DNA of 64,000 nt, from NCBI RefSeq assembly GCF_003807585.1, contig NZ_RMBX01000010.1:124001-188000 (forward strand), written 5' to 3'. Below the pieces are notes generated by a model. That model did not search any database, was not told where the DNA came from, and saw nothing but the letters and a program-made list of their open reading frames with translations. Positions 44,656 to 52,400 of the stretch are shown here, one piece after another. The first letter of the stretch is position 1. Every line of letters begins with the position of its first letter. The position numbers and the translations under genes were made by a program. This DNA is from Chitinophaga barathri (GTDB taxonomy: Bacteria; Bacteroidota; Bacteroidia; Chitinophagales; Chitinophagaceae).

Positions 44656-45006
44656 TTAATAACTGCCTCTTTTTTCTTCTTCGTCTTCTTCATCCCCTAA
44701 GTCATCATAACCCCATTCGTCTTCCTCCTCCTCTTCATCTTCTACTTCGTCATTCTCTTCCGGCGGAGCGCCTGATGCGCTGCTTACGATGTGCCCGGGG
44801 CGGTCGTCTTCCACAATATCTTCGTCTTCCGCTTCCTGCACCTCTTTTTCCCGCTCAATAGCAGCATCCTGGTCAAAATCCGGCACCCGTGCCTGCGGAT
44901 CTTCCGGCCATCTTTCCTCTTCACCGCCCGCCCTGAAATCACTGTTCACAGGGTTTTGACTGGCAACTGGGTTGCCGGCGGCCTGCTGTTGTTTTGTGTT
45001 TTGCAT
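44656..45006 (-). CDS. Very acidic low-complexity small protein
   Basis: A 116-residue protein from MQNTKQQQAAG; the open frame reaches 45096 but the extension has no coding character. The second half is dominated by Glu and Asp (EVEDEEEEEDEWGYDDLGDEEDEEE) and the whole chain looks disordered. There is no signal peptide. Acidic proteins of this kind are common unannotated genes in Bacteroidota; a role as cation or protein buffer would be speculation. It lies 144 bases downstream of the MscS gene start-proximal strand neighbour and 40 bases upstream of a lysine-rich small protein. Confidence 0.6.
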   Translation of the reverse strand: MQNTKQQQAAGNPVASQNPVNSDFRAGGEEERWPEDPQARVPDFDQDAAIEREKEVQEAEDEDIVEDDRPGHIVSSASGAPPEENDEVEDEEEEEDEWGYDDLGDEEDEEEKRGSY

Positions 45007-45150
45007 GGTAAGAGTTTTAAAATAGTGAACAGATAATGTATCTGTATGATCATGGTACAAAATCCGCTCCATGCGGAACAACTGCAAAACAACCATGATA
45101 ATTGGGTGTATCAGTGGCGCAGATTGTGCATTTGGCTACCCACCGGGTAA

Positions 45151-45966
45151 TTATGGTAATAGTTGTTTTTGCCGCAAGGCGTCCAGCACCTGTGTAATAA
45201 GCCGGTGCCGCGCCTGGTTGAACGAACTTTCCCGGCTGTTGCTGATCCAGAGGCTCACCAGCAGTTTCAGGTTATTACCTTCTATATTCTCGAAAAACAC
45301 TTCCGGCGCTTTCCTGACACCGCTCTGCCGTTCTTTTTTGACAACGTTGCGCAATGTCTGCACAATGTCTTCCAGCACAGGAGCGGGGTCTTTGTTGAAA
45401 GGCACGGTGACGTGCAGTTCTATTTTCCTTTCCGTGGTGAGGGAGTGATTGATGATGGGCTTCTGGAAAATATCCTTGTTCGGGATGATGAGGTGCAGCC
45501 CGTCGAAGGTGCGCATGGTGGTGGAGCGGAACTGGATGTTCTCCACGCTGCCGGTGAACCCGTTGGTCTCGATGATATGCCCTACGTCAAAGGGTTTGCG
45601 GAAGGTGATGTAGATGCCGGAAATAAAATTGGAAGTAAGGTCCTGGAAGGCGAAGCCCAATGCAAGACCGATGATACCGGCGCCCGCCAGAAGGGAGGAT
45701 ACGGCCTTATCCAGCTTCAGTATCTCCAGGGAAATGAACAGCCCGACGGCAAACACGATAAAATGCGCTACGGTGGCCAATAGGTTGCTGATCGCCTGTT
45801 TGTCCGATATCCGGCAGGCAAGTTTGTACACCAGCCGCCTGATCAACCTTGCCAGCAGGAAAAACGCCGTAAATACGATCACTGCCAGCGCCAGGTTCGG
45901 CAGCATTCTGATGGCGGCCTGCGTCCACCGTTCGAGTTTTTCCCAGATAAGGTTCGTCCATTCCAT
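45151..45966 (-). CDS. Small-conductance mechanosensitive channel, MscS family
   Basis: A 271-residue membrane protein with three N-terminal helices (about residues 20-42, 60-82 and 88-115). The pore helix is glycine/alanine-rich (AVSSLLAGAGIIGLALGFAFQDLTSNFISG), followed by the beta domain FRKPFDVGHIIETNGFTGSVENIQFRSTTMRTFDG and the alpha/beta C-terminal domain. The length matches E. coli MscS (286). It releases solutes during hypo-osmotic shock. It is divergent from the exonuclease gene. Confidence 0.94.
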   Translation of the reverse strand: MEWTNLIWEKLERWTQAAIRMLPNLALAVIVFTAFFLLARLIRRLVYKLACRISDKQAISNLLATVAHFIVFAVGLFISLEILKLDKAVSSLLAGAGIIGLALGFAFQDLTSNFISGIYITFRKPFDVGHIIETNGFTGSVENIQFRSTTMRTFDGLHLIIPNKDIFQKPIINHSLTTERKIELHVTVPFNKDPAPVLEDIVQTLRNVVKKERQSGVRKAPEVFFENIEGNNLKLLVSLWISNSRESSFNQARHRLITQVLDALRQKQLLP

Positions 45967-46078
45967 AAAATAAAGTATACAAATACTGCACCATTCGGAT
46001 GATATTGGTTTTCAGCGCCCCACGGATGATTAAAATACCTATGGGTAAGGGTGCGCAGATACCTTGCGCACTAAGCAG

Positions 46079-46086
46079 TATATTTG
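46079..46086 (+). promoter_or_regulatory. -7 promoter box at a possibly leaderless start
   Basis: TATATTTG exactly matches TAnnTTTG and ends only 4 bases before the ATG at 46091. The predicted transcription start would fall on or within a few bases of the start codon, implying a leaderless or nearly leaderless mRNA. Confidence 0.5.
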
Positions 46087-46090
46087 CGCT

Positions 46091-47458
46091 ATGTACGCCA
46101 TTGTAGACATCGAAACCACCGGCGGCCACGCCAGCGCAGGCAGTATCACAGAAGTTGCCATATTTATCCACGACGGAAAGGAGATCATCCGGCAGTATGA
46201 AACGCTGGTGAACCCCGGTATGCCCATTCCCCGGTATATCCAGGCGCTTACCGGCATTACGGACGAAATGGTGGAAAATGCGCCCGCGTTCGAATCCGTG
46301 GCGGAAGAGATCTACAACCTCCTGCAGCCTAATATTTTTATCGCCCATAACGTCAATTTTGACTACTCCTTCCTGCGCCACCAGCTGGATATCTGCGGGT
46401 ACAAACTGCAAAACAAAAAGCTCTGTACCGTAAGGCTCAGCCGCAAGGTATTCCCCGGCTTCCCCAGCTACAGCCTGGGCAACCTGTGCCGCCAGCTGAA
46501 GATCAATATCCAGAACCGCCACCGCGCTACCGGCGATGCACTGGCTACCGTACAGCTGTTTGAAATGCTGATGGCGGCTGATTCGCAAGGGGCCATTGCA
46601 CAGGCGCTCAGCGGCCGCTCCAAGGAAAAATGGCTGCCGCTTCACCTCCCCCAGGAACATGTGGAAGAGCTGCCATCCACGCCCGGTGTGTATTATTTCC
46701 ACAACGAAAAAGGAAAGGTGGTGTATGTAGGCAAGGCCCGCAACATCCGCAAACGCGTGACCAGCCACTTTACCGGCAATAGTTCCGGCCGCCAGCGCCA
46801 GGAATTCCTGCGTAATATCCACAGCATCAGTTTTGAAAAGACCGGCACCGAACTCATGGCCTTCATCCTCGAATCCGTGGAGATACGCCGCCTCTGGCCG
46901 CAGTACAACAATGCGCAGAAAAGGATCGAATCGAAGTTCGGGTTTTATGTGTTCGAAGACCAGCAGGGGTATCTGCGCCTGGCCATTGAGAAAAGAAGAA
47001 AATACAGCACTCCTCTTTATACGTTCAACATGATCGCGGAAGGCCATACGCGCCTGCGCGCGCTGATCCGTGATTTTAAGCTCTGCCCGAAACTGTGTTT
47101 CCTGCAAACGGACAACGATGAATGCGTCGGTATTGCGGACAAATCCTGCAAAGGCGCCTGCAACAAAAAAGAAAAACCGGTTAAATACAACCAACGCGTG
47201 CTGGAAGCGGTAGAGCACCTGCAATCGGAGCAGCCGTCCTTCGTGATCCTGGACAATGGCCGTATGGCCACCGAGCAAAGCTGCATCCTGATGGAGAAAG
47301 GTAAATTCTACGGTATGGGTTACGTGCCGCGCGATGTAGCCGTGTCCGACAGTACCATGCTGAAGGACTGGCTGACGCAGTACCCGGAGAATGAGTTTAT
47401 CCTTAACCTGCTGCGCACCTATGCCACTACCAATGCGGCCAGGCTGAAAGTCATCTAA
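46091..47458 (+). CDS. DnaQ-like 3'-5' exonuclease fused to a UvrC-type GIY-YIG domain
   Basis: Encodes 455 residues from MYAIVDIETTGG. Residues 1-170 form a DEDDh exonuclease as in the DNA polymerase III epsilon subunit: D6/E8 in VDIETTG, HNVNFDYSFLR and HRATGDALAT. Residues about 205-290 are a GIY-YIG nuclease domain (STPGVYYFHNEKGKVVYVGKARNIRKRV), followed by a UvrC-like region with the cysteine cluster CPKLCFLQTDNDECVG...CKGAC. This fusion is known in several phyla and is related to Cho/UvrC repair nucleases; the biological role is not established. An upstream TTG (46064) lies before the promoter box and is rejected as start. Confidence 0.92.
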   Translation: MYAIVDIETTGGHASAGSITEVAIFIHDGKEIIRQYETLVNPGMPIPRYIQALTGITDEMVENAPAFESVAEEIYNLLQPNIFIAHNVNFDYSFLRHQLDICGYKLQNKKLCTVRLSRKVFPGFPSYSLGNLCRQLKINIQNRHRATGDALATVQLFEMLMAADSQGAIAQALSGRSKEKWLPLHLPQEHVEELPSTPGVYYFHNEKGKVVYVGKARNIRKRVTSHFTGNSSGRQRQEFLRNIHSISFEKTGTELMAFILESVEIRRLWPQYNNAQKRIESKFGFYVFEDQQGYLRLAIEKRRKYSTPLYTFNMIAEGHTRLRALIRDFKLCPKLCFLQTDNDECVGIADKSCKGACNKKEKPVKYNQRVLEAVEHLQSEQPSFVILDNGRMATEQSCILMEKGKFYGMGYVPRDVAVSDSTMLKDWLTQYPENEFILNLLRTYATTNAARLKVI

Positions 47459-47545
47459 ACGGTATTACAGGTGAGAAAGCTGGTGAAGGTTTTTCACGTA
47501 TGAAGGAACTGATTAAAGCAGCCCTGCCGGTTGCGCCATCTTTTT

Positions 47546-48673
47546 CTACGGCAACAGGGTATGTTTCTCCGGCTGATGTTCCAGCACCTTATCAATGAAT
47601 GCATAGGCTTCAAGCCTTGTTCCGGGCGGGAAATCGTGCGCCGCATCCGGGTATCTCACCTGGAGGTCCGCGGAGGCACCGTATAAAGCGTATACCGGCA
47701 TCACGTTTGCCCAACCTTCTTTTACACCTTTTACATTAAAATTGGCGTCGTTCAGCGGCGAGTTGGAGAAAAAGGGGCGCGGCGCCAGGGCGGCGATCAC
47801 CTCGTCAAAGTCAAATGGGATACGCTGCTGATCCAGGCCATACTTGTCACGCAGCAGGGGCATGTAACGTGTCTGCGCCCATGGGCCCAGCCGGCCGCCG
47901 TATCTTTTGGAGGCTTCTTCCCCGATATCATAATAATTGAATAAGGTCCAGCCGCAACTGGCTACGATCACTTTAATCCTGTAGTCAAAAGCAGCTACGA
48001 ACATGGCATTATGGCCGCCGAGCGAATGGCCGATCACGCCGATGCGCTCCTGATCCACTTCCTGCAAGGCCTGCAACAGGTCAATACAGCGCATATGATT
48101 ATAGATGCCTTTCATCGTGCCCGATTCATAGCGGTCGTTTTCGAAATCATAATCTTTCATATCGCCAAAGCTGGGGTAATCCGGTGCGATCACTACATAT
48201 CCTCTGTCCGCCAGTTCTTCTGCATAAGACCGGTTTGTTTTGCCGCTGTTTTCACTGGTGGTTGCCCTTTTGCCCAGGGCGCTGGTGCCATGCAATGCCA
48301 GCATAGCGTGGTGTTTTCCTTTCTTTAACGGCAGAAATAGAAGGGCGGAGACAGGTTCGTTTTTGGCAGCCATAAAGGTGATCTCGTAACGGATATGGTT
48401 ACGTTGCCGCACGCTGTCCTTGAAGGCAAGTTGAAACACTACAGCCCGGCTGCGGTCAGGCAGGGGCCCCATGGCTGACTGCATGCTGTCCAGTATCTGC
48501 TGCCGTTTTATATTCCATTGAGCGGTGTTCTGCACAGGTTTTACATGATGGCTGGAATCCCGGTAGCTCAGCAGTCCGGCGGCGGTTGCCTGGGCATGTA
48601 ATACATGGGCGGAGAGCAGGATAAAAGCCGGGATCAGGGCCATGAGATGCAGGCCGGCAGTATGTTTTGTCAT
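47546..48673 (-). CDS. Secreted alpha/beta hydrolase (acetyl xylan esterase / dienelactone hydrolase-like)
   Basis: A 375-residue protein with a signal peptide ending VLHAQ. The fold is shown by HAMLALHGTSALGKRATTS, YAEELADRGYVVIAPDYPSFGDM and the intact nucleophile elbow IGVIGHSLGGHNAMF, plus a catalytic-type His in YPDAAHDFPPG. The overall length and PDYPSFGD segment fit the family of secreted esterases often found with carbohydrate genes. The substrate is unknown. It stands alone, convergent with the exonuclease gene. Confidence 0.88.
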   Translation of the reverse strand: MTKHTAGLHLMALIPAFILLSAHVLHAQATAAGLLSYRDSSHHVKPVQNTAQWNIKRQQILDSMQSAMGPLPDRSRAVVFQLAFKDSVRQRNHIRYEITFMAAKNEPVSALLFLPLKKGKHHAMLALHGTSALGKRATTSENSGKTNRSYAEELADRGYVVIAPDYPSFGDMKDYDFENDRYESGTMKGIYNHMRCIDLLQALQEVDQERIGVIGHSLGGHNAMFVAAFDYRIKVIVASCGWTLFNYYDIGEEASKRYGGRLGPWAQTRYMPLLRDKYGLDQQRIPFDFDEVIAALAPRPFFSNSPLNDANFNVKGVKEGWANVMPVYALYGASADLQVRYPDAAHDFPPGTRLEAYAFIDKVLEHQPEKHTLLP

Positions 48674-48745
48674 ACCAACAAGATAATAAACAAATCCGGG
48701 AATACCATGCCCGGGAACGTACCCGGAATGGCGGTCTGAAAGTGT

Positions 48746-48943
48746 CTATCCGCGCTTTTTCCTGAACCAGTGCCGCTTCCACATCCAGAATCCGCTGAGC
48801 GCCACCACAGGGAGGAAAATGAACCTAACCGCGTTGGCGGCTGAGGGAATGTCCGCCACCGGCCCGTAGATAAAACCTATAATAGGTATGCTCAGCAGGA
48901 TATGCAGCCAGCGGACGATCTTTCGTTCTGTAGATGCTTTCAT
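48746..48943 (-). CDS. Small membrane protein
   Basis: A 65-residue protein with two membrane helices (about residues 12-30 and 38-55) and a basic C-terminal end (MWKRHWFRKKRG). Basic residues precede and follow the helices, so both ends are probably cytoplasmic. No family recognised with confidence. It lies 72 bases upstream of the esterase gene on the same strand and could be co-transcribed with it. Confidence 0.6.
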   Translation of the reverse strand: MKASTERKIVRWLHILLSIPIIGFIYGPVADIPSAANAVRFIFLPVVALSGFWMWKRHWFRKKRG

Positions 48944-49499
48944 AAGGTTTTGTGTTTTGCTTCAGATCAAAGCTAAACACTGGCAACGGGGGAAATACGG
49001 GATGTAGATCATCCACATAAATGTGTAGACGAAAAAGGGAAGAATAGCGAAGGGATTTGCCTGGTGGGTATTTCCGCCGCATGGATACCCGTTGTGCGGA
49101 GTACCCATGGGGTGTAAAATCCAGGCCTCTGCACTGAAAGTACAGAGGCCTGGAATCCGGACTAAAGCCCTGCTTCTGTGCTGATCCTCCATATGAGTGC
49201 CCCAGGCTGGCGCAAAACCCGTCATTGCGAGGAGCAGCAGCGCTAAAGTGGGGGGCGACGAAGCAATCTCCTGCATTGAAGGGATGTACTCCAATACCTG
49301 GAGATTGCTTCGTCGCGGCTCCTGCACAAATCCCCGCTGCTCCTCGCAATGACGACCTTTTCACAACGACGCACCAAACAAGGCCGGTTCCGTGGTGGAT
49401 TTTCCCGCGTTACTAAAGCCCTGCAATAAAGTGCATAGTTTTAACTAACGCCTGGGACGAATAAAAAGGAATTGTAGTTGTCAGCATGATTTGCAATGA
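48944..49499. other. Intergenic region holding dispersed repeat copy B
   Basis: The 556-base gap between two minus-strand genes is mostly occupied by the dispersed repeat at 49121-49385. The flanks (48944-49120 and 49386-49499) show no gene. A 179-codon open frame across the repeat exists only because the repeat itself happens to lack stops; its twin appears in copy A. Confidence 0.7.
49121..49385 (-). repeat. Dispersed palindromic repeat, copy B (inverted relative to copy A)
   Basis: About 265 bases matching 22407-22673 in reverse orientation. The outer palindrome arms are GTCATTGCGAGGAGCAGC (49221-49238) and its complement (49336-49353). Inner arms GACGAAGCAATCTCC and GGAGATTGCTTCGTC are conserved, while the loop between them differs from copy A. 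The end hairpin (49121-49153, CCAGGCCTCTG arms) is present with one mismatch where copy A is perfect. Confidence 0.85.
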
Positions 49500-52400
49500 T
49501 CAGAACAACTCGGGCTGCTCCGGGGAAGCCTCTTCGCCGGCCACTTTCCAGCCGCTGTTCTTCTTTTCTGTGATCATCTTTTCTTTTTCCTTTTCGGCAT
49601 CCTCCGCATCGATGCAGGTCTTTACCTGTATCTGGCCTTTGGTGCCGGTTTTGCCCTGCCTGATAAATAGTTTGGAGCCGCTTACGGCCGCTTCCCAGAA
49701 CTTAGCGGATTTCCCTTCTCCCTGCAGCAGGCGGGTGGTGCCCGCGGGTACGGCGTCCTGCGGAATAAGGGAATCGAGGGGCGCGGCCTGCTGTGGTTTG
49801 CCGAGGCGGCGGAGGATATCTTCTATTACTTTCTGCGGCTGTTGCAGCCAGTCTTTCGCATACACCGTCAGCACCTGCCAGCCGAAACTTTCCAGTACGG
49901 CAGGGCGCTGATAATACTGCTCCAGTACGTTTTTATGCTGGTACCAGGCTTCATCATCCACCTGTATGCCGAGGGTGTAGGATTTGTCTTTTGCATCGGC
50001 CTTCACGGCCAGTGAACAGCGGAACCCGCTCTGGCCCACCTGTTCGGATACTTCCAGCCCGTGCTGTTCCAGTTGCTCTTTGATCTCTCTTAATATAACG
50101 GTATCGCCTGCACGGTAGCGTTGGGACGGTTTGCCGGAAGCAAGCCCGTCCAGGATGTTGCGGGCGGCGGCCATATTGCCGGTGCTTACGTTTTCCGCGT
50201 ATTGCAGGAAACGGCGCAGATAGTTGGCGCCCGCATTGTATACGTTCGTGATCTGGTGATGGCGGATGCTGCTCACGATGGCCATGTGTTGCCGCGCGCG
50301 GCTGAAGATCACATTCAGGCGTTTTTCCCCGCCTTTTTTATTGATGGGGCCAAAGTGCATGCTCATCTTCCCGCGGTGGTCGGGGGCGTAACATACGCTC
50401 ATGATGATGATGTCACGTTGGTCTCCCTGTACATTTTCGAGGTTTTTGACGAACAGGCCGGTGAACTGGCCTTCGTCAGTACGTTCAGTTGCATCTTCCA
50501 GCAGCTCGTCAAAACGTTTATCGTTCACGCAAAGTGCTTCCAGCGCCCGCTCTATGGAGTGCTGTTGCTCCTGGCTGAAGGCTACGATGCCGATGCTTTC
50601 TTTGGTGTTCCTGAACAGCAGCTCGCGCACGAGATGTGCGATGTAAGCGGCCTCCGCGCTGTTGCCGCGTTTGGCGTAGGTGCCATTCGGGATGTGATGA
50701 TAACTGATGCTGCGGTCGAACAGGGCGTTGATGTTGAACAGGGCGTCTGAAGGCTGCTGTACGCTGATGGCGGTCTTCTCGGCCGTGTGGATGCTCCTGT
50801 CCGGTATCGTGAGCAGGTTTGCGCCGTAAAACGCGTGGTTGCTGTAACTGATCAGTGTTTCGGAATGGCTGCGATAGTGCCAGCCGAGCATCACGCTGTT
50901 CATCTTGCGTGCGCCCTGGGTGAGCAGGCTGTCCGCATCGGCGCTGAGTATTTCGTCTTCTTCTTCGTTGCGCTCCAGGTCGTCCGGGTCGCCGGCTTTG
51001 GCGGAAAAGAAGTCCGTGGGCGGCATCTGCCGGTCGTCTCCCACGATGATGGTCTGCGGTGCGCGGTAAAGCGCGGGCACGCCTTCTTCAAGGGTGATCT
51101 GGCTGGCTTCGTCAAATATCACGGCGTCAAAGAAAGGCTGATCCAGCGGGAAGGAGTCGCTGACGCTGAGGGGGCTCATGAGCCATACGGGCTTCAGGTC
51201 TCTCAGCACCAGGCCGCTGCCGCGTGAGCAAAGCTCCCGGATGCTTTTGTAGCGCATGCTTTTGGAAAATTCGTTCTCCAGTATTTTGCGGCCTTCGGCA
51301 TATTGCCTGGCGAATTCCTGTTGTTCTTCTTCCACCTGTGAAGCGGCGCGGTTGCTGAGCTGCACGTGCTCCTGGAAACGCCGGCCGATATTGGCGCGGA
51401 TGTAAGCGGCGTTCAGCTTCAGCAGTTCGTGGTAACAATGGCGGATGGCTTCCACGGTTTGCTCCATAGCCTGGCTACCGGTATTGGCAAAAGGTTTATT
51501 GAACTGGTAAAGCTGGCGCAGCGTTTTGTGGGCCATGCCTGCTTCCATTTCAGCGGGGGTGAAGGGAAGCGAGCGGAGAGCCTGCTTCAGTACATCCGGC
51601 ATATCGAGGTAATTGCCAAGAGCAGGCAGTAGCTCTTCCAGCGCGGGTGCGTTTAGCTGGATGCTTTCCAGCAGGTCGCGCAGCTCGCGGAAGTTTTGCG
51701 GCGGCGGGTCCTGGAGGGTTTGCTGCAGCTGGAGGTCCAGCCGGTGCAGGGTATCCTGTAAGCCGGCCAGTTGTATCACCAGTTGCTGTGCATTCGGGTG
51801 TTGCAGCAGGTATTGCAAAGTGGGTTCCTGCAATTTCAGCCGCAGCCGTTCGATAGACAGCCAGGTAAGCTCTATGTTATCGATGCGGTATTGCTGCTGC
51901 ACGGCTTTTCTCGCCTGGGAGAGATTACGCGCCGCGTTGTATTCTTCCTGTAATTGTTGCAGTACGGCGCTGAAAGCCGGAGGCACGGCGTGCGCGGCGA
52001 GGTTGTAGCTCTCCTGCATCCGTTTCTTCAGCCTGCGCCAGGCGCCGGAAAGGAAACGCCAGAAAGACGGCTCATAGCGGGCCGCAATGGCGATAGCCTG
52101 CGCCGTGTCCTGCTCGCTGAATTTATTCAGCCAGTTGGTATTCTGCGCGGCGGCGCGGTCCACTTCCTGTTGCAGCACGCGCAGTTGTGCCAGCTCTTTT
52201 TCAAAAGCAATGGCTTCCACGTTGCGCCCGTCCACCAGCTGGAGATTGTTGCCTTCAGCCAGGGGCAGCAGGAGCGTGGATTGCAGTACGAGTTGTTTCA
52301 GTTCGTCCAGCGTTTCGGCAAAGCCGGTTGCTTTCTCCAGCATGGCCAGGCTTTGTTCCGTTTGCTGCTGCAGCTGCGTGATGGGCTGCTCCGCCGCGAA

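Noticed and set aside
45707..47278. 523-codon minus-strand open frame
   Set aside because: Antisense of the exonuclease/GIY-YIG gene, whose motifs are unambiguous.
48825..49364. 179-codon minus-strand frame with MKRSSLRGAAG and AAPRNDG words, resembling one at 22428-22634
   Set aside because: The resemblance comes from the shared non-coding palindromic repeat; the frame also overlaps a real small membrane protein gene.
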